The notes: a model not told the origin generated them from the letters alone. Counted from the stretch's first letter, positions 50,873 to 60,104 are shown. The stretch: 64,000 nt of DNA from Azomonas tarimensis (GCF_042648805.1 NZ_JBHRXZ010000016.1:62001-126000); one strand, 5' to 3'. Made by a program: numbers and translations.

Positions 50873-52021
50873 TCAGCTCCTGCAGATCAGCCGGGACGCC
50901 TTCTCGTTGCGATATTGCAGCGTTTCAGCCGTTGCGCTGACGGTTTCTGCCTCCCGTCGCGCCTGCAGGATCAGCTCGTGATGCATCGACTTGCCACATA
51001 CCGGATCAGCGTTGCTGGCGTCGCCGGTGAGCATGAAAGCCTGGCAGCGACAGCCACCGAAGTCCCGCTCCTTCTCGTCGCACGAGCGGCAGGGCTCGGG
51101 CATCCAGTCTTGGCCGCGGAAACGGTTGAAACCGAACGACTCATACCAGATATGCGCCAGGCTGTGCTCACGGACGCTGGGGAAGGCGACCGGGAGCTGG
51201 CGCGCGCTGTGGCAGGGCAAGGCAGTGCCGTCCGGGGTGATGTCCAGGAACAGGCTTCCCCATCCATTCATGCAGGCCTTGGGGCGCTCTTCGTAATAGT
51301 CCGGGGTGACAAAGATGAGCTTGCACGGATGATTCTGCGCCGCCAGCTTTTCGCGGTACTCGTTGGTGATGCGCTCGGCCCGTGCCATCTGCGCCCTGCT
51401 TGGAAGCAGCCCGGCCCGGTTCAGCTCGGCCCAGCCATAGAACTGGCAGGTGGCGAGTTCGACGAAGTCGGCCTCCAGTTCCAGGCAGAGCTCGATGATC
51501 TCGTCGATGCGATCGATGTTCAGCCGATGGGTGACGAAATTGAGCACCATCGGATAGCCGTGGGCCTTTACCGAACGGGCCATGGCGACCTTTTGTGCAT
51601 AGGCCTTGCCACTGCCGGCGAGCAGGTTGTTCAGCTCCTCGTCAGCGGCCTGGAAGCTGATCTGGATGTGATCCAGCCCGGCCTCGGCGAAGGCCGCGAC
51701 CTTGGCGTCGGTCAGACCGATGCCGGAGGTGATGAGGTTGGTGTAAAACCCCAGATCACGGGCCGCGGCGATCAGCTCAACCAGATCCTGGCGAACCAGT
51801 GGCTCACCGCCGGAAAACCCCAGCTGCGCGGCACCCATCGCGCGCGCTTGGCGAAACACCTCGATCCACTGGGCTGTGCTGAGCTCTTCGCCCTGCCGGG
51901 CGAAATCCACCGGGTTGGAGCAGTATGGGCATTGCAGCGGGCAGCGGTAGGTGAGCTCGGCCAGCAACCAGAGCGGCGGCCCCACCGCGCTTTCACTGCA
52001 GTTCGATCCAGAAGCGTTCAT
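50873..52021 (-). CDS. pqqE: PQQ biosynthesis radical SAM protein PqqE
   Basis: A radical SAM enzyme of 382 residues. The cluster motif is CPLQCPYC (about 28-35), then FSGGEPLVRQDLVE. The C-terminal SPASM domain has cysteines in CMNGWGSLFLDI, TALPCHSAR, CRSCDEKERDFGGCRCQAF and PVCGKSMHH. PqqE joins the glutamate and tyrosine of PqqA by a carbon-carbon bond, with PqqD as chaperone. It starts inside the pqqD gene (29-base overlap), which implies coupled translation. Confidence 0.93.
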   Translation of the reverse strand: MNASGSNCSESAVGPPLWLLAELTYRCPLQCPYCSNPVDFARQGEELSTAQWIEVFRQARAMGAAQLGFSGGEPLVRQDLVELIAAARDLGFYTNLITSGIGLTDAKVAAFAEAGLDHIQISFQAADEELNNLLAGSGKAYAQKVAMARSVKAHGYPMVLNFVTHRLNIDRIDEIIELCLELEADFVELATCQFYGWAELNRAGLLPSRAQMARAERITNEYREKLAAQNHPCKLIFVTPDYYEERPKACMNGWGSLFLDITPDGTALPCHSARQLPVAFPSVREHSLAHIWYESFGFNRFRGQDWMPEPCRSCDEKERDFGGCRCQAFMLTGDASNADPVCGKSMHHELILQARREAETVSATAETLQYRNEKASRLICRS

Positions 52022-52277
52022 TGGCTACCTCGAATAACGCCAGGATGTCCTCGGCGATCCCCTCCGCCTCGGGAAAACGGGCCTGCAATTCGGCGACGAT
52101 GGCGCCGATGCTGCGCTGGCCGTCGACAAGCTTGAGGATCTCGCCGGCACTCTCGTTCAGCTTGATCATGCCTTCGGGATAGAGCAGCACATGGCAGTTT
52201 TGCGCTGGCTCCCACTGAAAGCGATAACCGCGCCGCAGCTTAGGCACCTGGGTCAGGGCGACTTCAGGCCCGGACAT
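51993..52277 (-). CDS. pqqD: PqqA-binding chaperone PqqD
   Basis: A 94-residue protein with the PqqD winged-helix pattern LRRGYRFQWEPAQNCHVLLY, then GMIKLNESAGEILKLVDGQRS. It binds PqqA and brings it to PqqE. ATG 52277 is preferred: GGAG lies seven bases before it, and the length agrees with the family. An upstream GTG at 52307 would add ten residues. Overlaps pqqE by 29 bases. Confidence 0.92.
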   Translation of the reverse strand: MSGPEVALTQVPKLRRGYRFQWEPAQNCHVLLYPEGMIKLNESAGEILKLVDGQRSIGAIVAELQARFPEAEGIAEDILALFEVANERFWIELQ

Positions 52278-52322
52278 GCTGAACTCCGGGGCAAGGGGTT
52301 CGTGCACGATGCAGAAGAATGT

Positions 52323-53075
52323 TCAAAGAGCGATCCCCCGGTGCCAGACACGCTCGTCTGTGACCGTGTGGTAGGGCGGACGGTCAAGTTCGTAAGCCAT
52401 GCTCATGGCATCCAGCATGCTCCACAGAATGTCCAGCTTGAACTGCAGGATGTCCAGCATGCGCTCCTGGGCCTCTCGCGTGTCGTAGTGAGCCAGGGTA
52501 ATGCGCAGGCCGTGCTCGACATCGCGCCGGGCTTCCTTCAACCGCTTGCGGAAATAGTCATAGCCCGAGGCGTCGATCCAGGGGTAGTGCTGCGGCCAGG
52601 CATCCAGCCGCGACTGGTGAATCTGCGGCGCGAACAATTCGGTCAGCGAGCTGCTGGCCGCCTCCTGCCAGCTCGCCCGCCGGGCGAAATTGACGTAGGC
52701 ATCGACGGCGAAGCGCACGCCTGGCAGGACCAGCTCCTGCGACAGGATCACTTCGCGGTCGAGGCCCACTGCCTCGCCCAGGCGCAGCCAGGCTTCGATA
52801 CCGCCCTCTTCGCCCGGCGCACCATCGTGATCGAGGATTCGCTGGACCCACTCCCGCCGCGTCTCGCGGTCCGGGCAGTTGGCCATGATCGCCGCGTCTT
52901 TCAACGGGATGTTCACCTGATAGTAGAACCGGTTGGCCACCCAACCCTGGATCTGCTTGCGCGTTGCGCGCCCCTGGTACATCGCCATATGGTAGGGGTG
53001 ATGAATGTGGTACAGCTCGCCTTTGGCGCGTAGCGCCTGTTCGAACTCGCCGGGTGTCATGGCGGGCCGGTTCAT
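52323..53075 (-). CDS. pqqC: Pyrroloquinoline-quinone synthase PqqC
   Basis: The final enzyme of PQQ formation, 250 residues, normal length. It carries out the eight-electron oxidation and ring closure using O2 with no metal. Characteristic stretches are YHIHHPYHMAMYQGRATRKQ, the active-site helix RFYYQVNIPLKDAAIMANCP, and ILDHDGAPGEEGGIEAWLRL. Active-site histidines and tyrosines of these segments are in place. Gene order B-C-D-E is standard, with 45 bases before pqqD. Confidence 0.94.
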   Translation of the reverse strand: MNRPAMTPGEFEQALRAKGELYHIHHPYHMAMYQGRATRKQIQGWVANRFYYQVNIPLKDAAIMANCPDRETRREWVQRILDHDGAPGEEGGIEAWLRLGEAVGLDREVILSQELVLPGVRFAVDAYVNFARRASWQEAASSSLTELFAPQIHQSRLDAWPQHYPWIDASGYDYFRKRLKEARRDVEHGLRITLAHYDTREAQERMLDILQFKLDILWSMLDAMSMAYELDRPPYHTVTDERVWHRGIAL

Positions 53076-53147
53076 GGGCTTCCCTCGCAGAGTGGACGCG
53101 ATACGGCGGCGCGGGGCGACAATCGGCGCCGCGCCTGCCGATCGTTG

Positions 53148-54059
53148 TCAGAGTTCCATTTCCATCCCGTCCCAGGAGACTTCTACGCCCTGAGCGGCCA
53201 GTTCGACGCGCTCGGCGGAGTCTTCGTCCAAGATCGGATTGGTGTTGTTGATATGGATGAGGACCTTGCGCTGGCGCGGCAGGCGCTGCAGCGCCTCGAG
53301 CATGCCGCCCTCGCCGCTCTGGGGCAGATGGCCCATCTCGCGGCCGAGCTTGGTGCCGACGCCGGCGTGGATCATTTCATCCTCGCGCCAGAGCGTGCCG
53401 TCCACCAGTACGCAGTCGGCGTGGCCCATCAAGTCCAGCAGCGCATCGTCGACCTGACCCAGGCCCGGGGCATAGAACAGAACGCCCCCGGTGCGGCTGT
53501 CCTCGACCAGCAAGCCGATGTTGTCGCCAGGATGGGGATCATTGCGGTGGGGCGAATAAGGCGGCGCCGCACTGCGCAGCGGAATCGGCGTGATGCGCAG
53601 CGCCGGGCAGGCCTCGACGGTGAACGCCTTGTCCAGTTCGATACGCCTGCGGTTCAGGCCGCCATTCCAGTGTTCGAGCATGTTGAACAGCGGAAACCCG
53701 CTGGTGAGGTCCTGGTGGACCATGTCGGTGCACCAGACATCATGCGGGCAACCCTCGCGCAGGGTAAGCAATCCGGTGGTGTGGTCGATCTGGCTGTCGA
53801 GCAGGATCAGCGCGCGAATGGCAGTGTCGCGCACGTCGCGGGCGGGCTGGAGAGCGGGAAAGGACTCGATCTGAGCCCGGATATCGGGCGAGGCGTTGCA
53901 GATGATCCAGTTGACGCCATCGTCAGACAGGGCGATGGAGGACTGTGTACGAGGCTTGGCGTTGAGCGTGCCTTCGCGCAGGCCGCGGCAGTTGCGGCAG
54001 TTGCAGTTCCACTGGGGGAAACCCCCACCGGCGGCGGAACCGAGAATACGGATATGCAT
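53148..54059 (-). CDS. pqqB: PQQ biosynthesis protein PqqB
   Basis: A metallo-beta-lactamase-fold protein of 303 residues. It opens MHIRILGSAAGGGFPQWNCN and has the zinc cysteines in CNCRNCRG. It also carries DSQIDHTTGLLTLREG, where the metal site would be degenerate in part, and the late HINNTNPI segment. It hydroxylates the tyrosine part of the cross-linked PqqA. ATG 54059 is the family start; the frame from 54080 is rejected. A hairpin between pqqA and pqqB probably limits expression of this and later genes. Confidence 0.93.
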   Translation of the reverse strand: MHIRILGSAAGGGFPQWNCNCRNCRGLREGTLNAKPRTQSSIALSDDGVNWIICNASPDIRAQIESFPALQPARDVRDTAIRALILLDSQIDHTTGLLTLREGCPHDVWCTDMVHQDLTSGFPLFNMLEHWNGGLNRRRIELDKAFTVEACPALRITPIPLRSAAPPYSPHRNDPHPGDNIGLLVEDSRTGGVLFYAPGLGQVDDALLDLMGHADCVLVDGTLWREDEMIHAGVGTKLGREMGHLPQSGEGGMLEALQRLPRQRKVLIHINNTNPILDEDSAERVELAAQGVEVSWDGMEMEL

Positions 54060-54079
54060 GGGAGCCCCAACAAACAGCA

Positions 54080-54100
54080 AGCCCCGGAAGATCCGGGGCT
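54080..54100 (-). terminator. Hairpin attenuator between pqqA and pqqB
   Basis: AGCCCCGGA-AGA-TCCGGGGCT, a 9-bp perfect stem 8 bases after the pqqA stop, followed by TTGCTGTTTGTT on the minus strand. It would lower pqqB-E transcription relative to pqqA. Confidence 0.65.
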
Positions 54101-54108
54101 CTTGTTAA

Positions 54109-54180
54109 TCAACGATTGGCGAAGTACATGGTGACTTCAAATCCAATGCGCAGGTCGGTAAAGGCTGGTTTGGTCCACAT
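54109..54180 (-). CDS. pqqA: PQQ precursor peptide PqqA
   Basis: A 23-residue peptide beginning MWTKPAFTDLRIG. It has the invariant glutamate E15 and tyrosine Y19 in FEVTMYFANR, with three residues between them. These two residues become the PQQ skeleton. Start ATG 54180, with GAGGAT about nine bases upstream. The promoter should lie in 54181-54400, since the exaC gene before it ends in a strong terminator. Confidence 0.95.
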   Translation of the reverse strand: MWTKPAFTDLRIGFEVTMYFANR

Positions 54181-54400
54181 GGGCGAATCCTCTGTTATGG
54201 GCCGATATATTCCGGCGAGGACAGTTATGCACCCTCCGGCTTCACGACCCAATGGTACTTTGGAACGAGTTATTGCTTACGTTGGTATCTGACGCCCATC
54301 ACCGCCAGGAGTGCCCCTTTGCTGGCCCGGTGTTTGAGCAGATGTGACAGGCTCGGCGTGCGTGTCCAGGCCCAACGGATGGGGTCGGCAAGCACCCACC

Positions 54401-54432
54401 AGAAAGAAAAAACGGCGCGCCGAGGCGCGCCG
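54401..54432 (-). terminator. Rho-independent terminator of exaC
   Basis: CGGCGCGCC-GA-GGCGCGCCG (54413-54432) followed on the minus strand by TTTTTTCTTTCT. It separates exaC from pqqA. Confidence 0.88.
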
Positions 54433-54460
54433 AAAGCATGACAGGAGAAAGTCGCTCGAA

Positions 54461-55981
54461 TCAGAAGAAGCCCAGCGGGTTGATGTCGTAGCTCACCAGC
54501 AGGTTCTTGGTCTGCTGATAGTGGTCGAGCATCATCTTGTGGGTTTCACGGCCGACACCGGACTTCTTATAGCCGCCAAAGGCCGCATGCGCCGGGTACA
54601 GGTGATAGCAGTTGGTCCATACGCGACCGGCCTTGATGCCGCGGCCCATGCGGTAGGCACGGTTGATGTCACGGGTCCAGACGCCGGCCCCCAGGCCGAA
54701 CTCGGTATCGTTGGCAATCGCCAGCGCCTCGGCCTCGTCCTTGAAGGTGGTCACGCCCACAACCGGCCCGAAGATCTCTTCCTGGAACACGCGCATCTTG
54801 TTGTGGCCCTTGATCAGGGTCGGCTGCACGTAGTAACCGCTGGCCAGGCTGCCTTCGAGCTGCTCGGCGGCACCACCGGTGAGGATCTCGGCGCCTTCCT
54901 GCTGGGCGATCTCCATATAGGAGAGGATCTTGTCGTACTGCTGTTGGGACGCCTGGGCGCCGACCATGGTGTCGGTGTCGAGCGGGTTGCCGCGCTTGAT
55001 CTGCTTGATCTTCTTCATGACCTCGGTCATGAACGCGTCGTAGATGGACTCCTGGATCACGGCTCGCGACGGGCAGGTGCAGACCTCACCCTGGTTGAAG
55101 AACGCCAGTACCAGGCCCTCGGCCGCTTTCTCGATAAAGGCCGGCTCGGCCTGCATGATGTCTTCGAAGTAGATGTTCGGCGACTTGCCACCCAGTTCCA
55201 CGGTGCTCGGGATGATGTTCTCGGCGGCGCACTTGAGGATGTGCGAACCGACCGGAGTGGAACCGGTGAAAGCGATCTTGGCAATGCGCTTGCTGGTGGC
55301 CAGCGCCTCGCCGGCCTCGCGGCCGAAGCCCTGCACCACGTTCAGCACGCCGGGCGGCAGCAGGTCACCGATGATTTCCATCAGCACGGTGATCGACAGC
55401 GGCGTCTGCTCGGCGGGTTTCAGAACGATGGCGTTACCGGCGGCCAGCGCCGGAGCCAGCTTCCAGGCGGCCATCAGCAGCGGGAAGTTCCACGGAATCA
55501 CCTGGCCGACAACACCCAGCGGCTCATGGAAGTGATAGGAGGCGGTGTGCTCGTTGATCTCGGCAGCGCTGCCTTCCTGGGCACGGATGCAACCCGCGAA
55601 GTAGCGGAAGTGGTCAACAGCCAGCGGCACGTCGGCATTAAGGGTTTCGCGCACGGCCTTGCCGTTGTCCCAGGTTTCGGTGACGGCGAGCAGTTCAAGA
55701 TTCTGTTCGATGCGGTCAGCGATCTTCAGCAGGACCAGCGAGCGTTCCTGGACCGAGGTGCAGCCCCAGGCATCGGCGGCCGCATGGGCGGCGTCCAGGG
55801 CCTTGTCGATATCTTCGGCGCTGGAACGCGGGAATTCGGCGATGACCTCACCGGTGACCGGGCTGGTGTTGACGAAATACTCACCCTTGACCGGGGCCAC
55901 GAACTCGCCACCGATGTAGTTGCCGTAGCGCTGTTTGAAGGAAACGATGGAACCTGCGGTACCGGGTTGAGCGTAGATCAT
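54461..55981 (-). CDS. exaC: NAD-dependent acetaldehyde dehydrogenase ExaC
   Basis: An aldehyde dehydrogenase of 506 residues, the length of Pseudomonas ExaC. Motifs: VIPWNFPLLMAAWKLAPAL (NAD site, about 165), FTGSTPVGSHI, the catalytic glutamate in TVELGGKSPNI (about 265) and cysteine in QGEVCTCPSRA (about 300). It oxidises acetaldehyde from PQQ-dependent ethanol oxidation to acetate. Starts at 55981 or 55987; the first fits the GAGG spacing better. Upstream there is a SulP remnant rather than the exaA/exaB genes found near exaC in P. aeruginosa, so the ethanol dehydrogenase must be elsewhere. Confidence 0.92.
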   Translation of the reverse strand: MIYAQPGTAGSIVSFKQRYGNYIGGEFVAPVKGEYFVNTSPVTGEVIAEFPRSSAEDIDKALDAAHAAADAWGCTSVQERSLVLLKIADRIEQNLELLAVTETWDNGKAVRETLNADVPLAVDHFRYFAGCIRAQEGSAAEINEHTASYHFHEPLGVVGQVIPWNFPLLMAAWKLAPALAAGNAIVLKPAEQTPLSITVLMEIIGDLLPPGVLNVVQGFGREAGEALATSKRIAKIAFTGSTPVGSHILKCAAENIIPSTVELGGKSPNIYFEDIMQAEPAFIEKAAEGLVLAFFNQGEVCTCPSRAVIQESIYDAFMTEVMKKIKQIKRGNPLDTDTMVGAQASQQQYDKILSYMEIAQQEGAEILTGGAAEQLEGSLASGYYVQPTLIKGHNKMRVFQEEIFGPVVGVTTFKDEAEALAIANDTEFGLGAGVWTRDINRAYRMGRGIKAGRVWTNCYHLYPAHAAFGGYKKSGVGRETHKMMLDHYQQTKNLLVSYDINPLGFF

Positions 55982-56235
55982 GGTCATGGCCTCTCTTGTC
56001 TTGTAGAGCGACACTGGCCATAGCAGCCAGGTCATGGTGCCGATCTTTGCAGCCGCCCCGACGACGAGAAATGCGCCGATGGCATAGGTGCGGTTGTCCT
56101 TTGGTAGTACGCGACCAGCCCTGAACAAGGTAGCAGCGGATTGCCGAAGCGGCTTGGGAAGTGTTCCGGCGGCGCCAGCGCAAGGTACTTTACGTGGGCG
56201 CCAGCCGAAGACGTAACCCAGCGAATCGGGCTCGG

Positions 56236-56406
56236 CATTTCTGGGACATCACCGCAGTCGGCGCGCTGGACAAGGTGGTCATCAAGTTCCGCCGCGAAGG
56301 CACTGAAGTCGAGGTGCTCGGCCTGAACGAGGCCAGCGCCACCCTCGTCGACCGATTCGGGGTACACGACAAGCCCGAAGGCATCGACCAGATTATCGGC
56401 CACTGA
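56236..56406 (+). pseudogene. C-terminal STAS-domain remnant of a SulP transporter
   Basis: The frame reads FWDITAVGALDKVVIKFRRE then VEVLGLNEASATLVDRFGVH, the STAS end of SulP sulfate/anion transporters in Pseudomonas, to a stop at 56406. The transmembrane part is missing, and the frame before about 56236 has no SulP likeness. Together with the following universal stress protein gene this matches the SulP-usp gene order, so a deletion has removed most of the transporter. Confidence 0.72.
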
Positions 56407-56502
56407 CCCGGATCATGGGGGCGGATGCACGTTGGTCTATCCTCTGTGCAGAGGTGACACGAGCCCTCAAGCGCTCCCGCTGAACACCATTAGGAGAGAT
56501 GA

Positions 56503-57354
56503 ATGCCCAATGTGATGGCTTGTATCGACGGCTCTCCGTCTTCCCGCGCCGTCTGCGACTGCGCGCTGTGGGCGACCCAGCGCTTGGACGCGCCCTTGAC
56601 CTTCCTGCATGTGCTGGACCGCAACCAGTACCCGACCGATACCAACCTGGCCGGAAACATAGGCCTTGGCGCCCGCGAGCACCTGCTCAACGAACTGGCC
56701 GCCCTCGACGAGCAGCGCAGCAAGCTGGCGATGAAACAGGGCCGGCACCTGCTGGAGGACGCGCGCGAGTATGCGGCTGGCACCGGCATCAAGGATGCTC
56801 GCCTGCTGCAACGCCATGGCAGCCTGGTCGATACGCTGCGTGAACTCGAGGGCGACATTCGCCTGGTGGTCATCGGCAAGCAGGGGCAAGACAGCGAAGA
56901 CCTCGGGCACCATATCGGCAGCCAGCTCGAGAGCGTGGTGCGCACCCTGCACCGGCCGATTCTCGTCACGCCGCCGGAGTTCGAGGCGCCGCGCAGCGTG
57001 CTGTTCGCCTTTGATGGCAGCCCGACGACGCGCAAGGGAGTCGAGTTGCTGGCCGCACGGCCGCTGGTCAAGGGCCTGCCCATCCACCTGGTGATGGTCG
57101 GCGCGCAGACAGGCGATGCCGAAGCACAGCTGGAGTGGGCGCGACAGCATCTGGTCGACGCCGGTTTCGATGTGCATACGGCCATTCGCGCCGGAGACGT
57201 GGAAGAAACCCTGCTCGCCTACCAGGCCGAACAGGATCTCGATCTGGTCGTGATGGGCGCCTATGGACATTCGCGGATTCGCCAGTTCCTGGTGGGCAGC
57301 ACCACCGCCAACATGATCCGCCACATCGGTACGCCGATGCTGTTGTTGCGCTAA
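56503..57354 (+). CDS. Universal stress protein, two UspA domains
   Basis: A tandem UspA protein of 283 residues. Domain 1 (1-150) has MACIDGSPSSRAVCDCAL and a worn ATP loop (VVIGKQGQDSE). Domain 2 (160-283) has LFAFDGSPTTRKGVELLA and the fuller ATP-binding motif VVMGAYGHSRIRQFLVGSTT. It is cytoplasmic and typically raised in stationary phase and under oxygen limitation. GGAGAG precedes the start. It follows a SulP remnant, so it has lost its usual transporter partner. Confidence 0.9.
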   Translation: MPNVMACIDGSPSSRAVCDCALWATQRLDAPLTFLHVLDRNQYPTDTNLAGNIGLGAREHLLNELAALDEQRSKLAMKQGRHLLEDAREYAAGTGIKDARLLQRHGSLVDTLRELEGDIRLVVIGKQGQDSEDLGHHIGSQLESVVRTLHRPILVTPPEFEAPRSVLFAFDGSPTTRKGVELLAARPLVKGLPIHLVMVGAQTGDAEAQLEWARQHLVDAGFDVHTAIRAGDVEETLLAYQAEQDLDLVVMGAYGHSRIRQFLVGSTTANMIRHIGTPMLLLR

Positions 57355-57372
57355 GGGTGCGCTGAACTGTCC

Positions 57373-57393
57373 GACCGCCCCGCCAGGGCGGTC
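57373..57393. terminator. Bidirectional terminator between usp and ligD
   Basis: GACCGCCC, loop CGCCA, GGGCGGTC. It lies between the usp stop (57354) and the end of ligD (57393), touching the last base of ligD. Confidence 0.7.
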
Positions 57394-59921
57394 TATCCGC
57401 GCAAGCGTTTGCGCATCTCGTCGGTAATCACCTGCTCGACCGCGTTTATGCCTTTCCAGGGATCATCGTCGCCAAGTTCGTCCAGGCGCTCGTGCAGATT
57501 GCGGATGGTCCACAGGTTCGCGGCCGTGGTGTCAGCCAGTTCGTCCCGAAAGATCGGCACGGACACCGGCAGGCCCTCACGGGCGCGTGGCGAATAGGCG
57601 TTGATGGTGCTCGCGCCCTGCCCGTTGCGCAGGTAGTCGATGAAGATCTTGCCGATCCGGTTCTTCGGCCCGCTCACCGCGGAAAAATGCTGTGGCAGCA
57701 ACTTGGCCATGTGGCTGGCAATCGCCTTGCTGAACGCCTTCACTTCCGCCCAGCCCTGCACGGGTTTCAGCGGTACGACGATATGGAACCCCTTGCCCCC
57801 GCTGGTCTTGAGATAGCTCTCCAGCCCCAGCTCATCAAGCAGCGTCAGGGACAGCTGGGTGGCCTCCAGCATACGCCGCCAGGGCAGCGCCGGGTCGGGG
57901 TCCAGGTCGAGTACGAAGCGGTCCGGACGATCCAGCGCAGGCGCCACGCCATTCCACGCATGCAGCTCCAGGGTGCCCATCTGCGCCGCGCCCACCAGCG
58001 CCTCGGTGGACTCGATGGTCATCAGTCCCGCGTGCCGAGGGTAGAGGCTGCGGTCGAGCTGGGTAATGTGTGGAATGCCGAGCTTGTCGGCGTGCTTCTG
58101 GAAGAACAACTCGCCCTCGACCCCGTCCGGCGCACGCACCAGGGCCAGCGGGCGATTGTGCAGGTGCGGCAGGATCCACGGGGCGATGGCGGCGAAATAG
58201 CGAGCCAGCTCCAGCTTGGTGACCCCGCTGCGCGGGTCGACGACGCGCTCCGGATGGCTGATGCGTACCTTGGCCAGCGCCTCCTGCGCAGGCCCGGTGG
58301 CACTTGCTGGCCGGGCCCGTTCATGGGTGATGGACTCGGCCGGCTTGTCGGCGCGCAGCCCATAGAACACCGCGTGGCGGACCACGCCCTGGCGGGTGAT
58401 CTCGGCGAACGCGACCTCGCCGATCAGCTGCGGCTCCAGCCAGTGCGCCCCTCGTGCCTCGGCACCGGTGGGCGGATTGATGACCGGGCTCTCGGCAATC
58501 TTCAGCGGCTGCATGCGTTCATGAACGCTGGCAAGCGTTGCCTGAGTGAAGCCCGTGCCAACCTTTCCGGCGTAGCGCAACTGCCCCTGCTCGTCGTGCA
58601 GGCCCAGCAGCAGTGCTCCGAAACCGCTGCGCATACCCTTGGGCTCGGTGTAGCCGACGATCACGAACTCCTGGCGGTTCTGGCACTTGATCTTGACCCA
58701 GCTGCTGCTGCGACGAGACTCGTAGCGGCTGCCGACACGCTTGGCGATCAGCCCTTCGAGCTTCATCTGACAAGCGCTGTCAAGCAGGCTGTCGGGGTGC
58801 TCGGAAAAGTCTTCGGAATAGCGCAGCAAGGGCGTTTCGGCAGCATCGAGCAGCATCCTCAGCGCGTTGCGTCGGTCTTCCAGCGGCGCCTCCCGAAGAT
58901 CCATGCCATTCAGGTAGGGCACATCGAAGAGATAGAACAGAATGCTGCCGCTACGACCGTTCTCGAAGGCATTCTGCAAGGCCTGAAAATCCGGCTTGCC
59001 GTCCTCGTCGAGGACGACCACTTCCCCGTCAAGCCACGCCGATTCCAACCCCAGCCCCGCCAGGGCTTCGGCCTGCTCCGGCATCCTGGCCGTCCAGTCA
59101 TGGCCGCTACGGGTCAACAGGCGTACCTCGCCGGCCTCGATGCGCGCGAGAATGCGATACCCGTCGAATTTGATCTCGTAACGCCAATCGCCAGCCGGGG
59201 TCGACTCCACCAGTGTGGCCAACTGCGGCTTGAGAGTTTCCGGCAACTCGGCGGCGCGAGCGCCCCTCAGGTCTGTCGACTCCTGGGGCGTGCGGCGCCG
59301 GGCCGGGGTCTTCAGCGGTTGCTCGGCTGCAGCCTTGCTGGCCGTACCGCGCTGACGGGGAACCAGGCTGCGGTCGCTGAGGACGCTGTCGGGCTGCTCG
59401 ATGACGATGTCATAGTCGCGCTCACTCCGGGCTGCCTGATCGTTCGACTTGATCAGAAACCACTGTTCCTTCTTGCCCGACATGCCAGTGCGCACGAGAT
59501 TCCAGTCACCCGCGAGCTTCTCGCCTTCGAGGGTGAATTTGAGTTTCCCTTTGCGATAACCCTCAGCCGGATCACCCTGGGGTATCCAGACTCCGCGGTC
59601 CCAGACGATCACTTCGCCGGCACCATAATGCCCAGGGGGGATGCGGCCTTCGAAGGTGGCGTATTCCAGCGGATGGTCCTCCACCTGCACGGCCAGGCGC
59701 CGAGACTTGGGATCAAGAGAGGGACCCTTGGGAATCGCCCAGCTTTTCAGCGTGCCGGCGAGCTCGAGACGGAAGTCGTAATGCAGCCGCGTGGCGTCGT
59801 GTTTCTGGATGCAGAACTGCAAGCCGTGCGCGGCCACCTTTCGGCGGCGCGGGGCAGCCTTCCCTCCAGGCTCGGGCGTGGCGTTGAAATCCCGCTTGCG
59901 GTTGTATTCTTCCAGAGCCAT
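57393..59921 (-). CDS. ligD: Multifunctional ATP-dependent DNA ligase LigD
   Basis: A non-homologous end-joining ligase of 842 residues with all three parts. The N-terminal 3'-phosphoesterase (about 1-165) has FCIQKHDATRLHYDFRLELAG and the later EDHPLEYATFEG. The ligase (about 215-515) has the nucleophile lysine in YEIKFDGYRILARI, then AWLDGEVVVLDED and the LIAKRVGSRYESRRSSSWVK motif. The polymerase-primase (about 545-840) has catalytic aspartates in VLDLDPDPALPW. ATG 59921 has AGAGAGG upstream; the 59960 start is less likely. No ku gene is adjacent in the window; it must be elsewhere if NHEJ works. Confidence 0.93.
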   Translation of the reverse strand: MALEEYNRKRDFNATPEPGGKAAPRRRKVAAHGLQFCIQKHDATRLHYDFRLELAGTLKSWAIPKGPSLDPKSRRLAVQVEDHPLEYATFEGRIPPGHYGAGEVIVWDRGVWIPQGDPAEGYRKGKLKFTLEGEKLAGDWNLVRTGMSGKKEQWFLIKSNDQAARSERDYDIVIEQPDSVLSDRSLVPRQRGTASKAAAEQPLKTPARRRTPQESTDLRGARAAELPETLKPQLATLVESTPAGDWRYEIKFDGYRILARIEAGEVRLLTRSGHDWTARMPEQAEALAGLGLESAWLDGEVVVLDEDGKPDFQALQNAFENGRSGSILFYLFDVPYLNGMDLREAPLEDRRNALRMLLDAAETPLLRYSEDFSEHPDSLLDSACQMKLEGLIAKRVGSRYESRRSSSWVKIKCQNRQEFVIVGYTEPKGMRSGFGALLLGLHDEQGQLRYAGKVGTGFTQATLASVHERMQPLKIAESPVINPPTGAEARGAHWLEPQLIGEVAFAEITRQGVVRHAVFYGLRADKPAESITHERARPASATGPAQEALAKVRISHPERVVDPRSGVTKLELARYFAAIAPWILPHLHNRPLALVRAPDGVEGELFFQKHADKLGIPHITQLDRSLYPRHAGLMTIESTEALVGAAQMGTLELHAWNGVAPALDRPDRFVLDLDPDPALPWRRMLEATQLSLTLLDELGLESYLKTSGGKGFHIVVPLKPVQGWAEVKAFSKAIASHMAKLLPQHFSAVSGPKNRIGKIFIDYLRNGQGASTINAYSPRAREGLPVSVPIFRDELADTTAANLWTIRNLHERLDELGDDDPWKGINAVEQVITDEMRKRLRG

Positions 59922-60104
59922 GCCTGACCTCTCTGCCACCTGAGTTGGCGAACGGACCATCCCGTTTGGATACCGCTACGCCGCCCGGGGTTCTGCCACC
60001 GGTCGCCTGGGGTTAAGCCGATGAAAGGCAGGCTTCGCGCCCGAACTCCATCAGCGTCTCGTCTCTCTATCAGCATGTGATGCCTCAACCCTGGAGACGA
60101 AATC

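Noticed and set aside
54344..56023. A 559-codon open frame on the plus strand
   Set aside because: Antisense of exaC; no recognisable motif, and the exaC terminator lies inside it.
57492..59927. An 811-codon open frame on the plus strand
   Set aside because: It is the shadow of ligD, whose three catalytic domains are intact on the minus strand.
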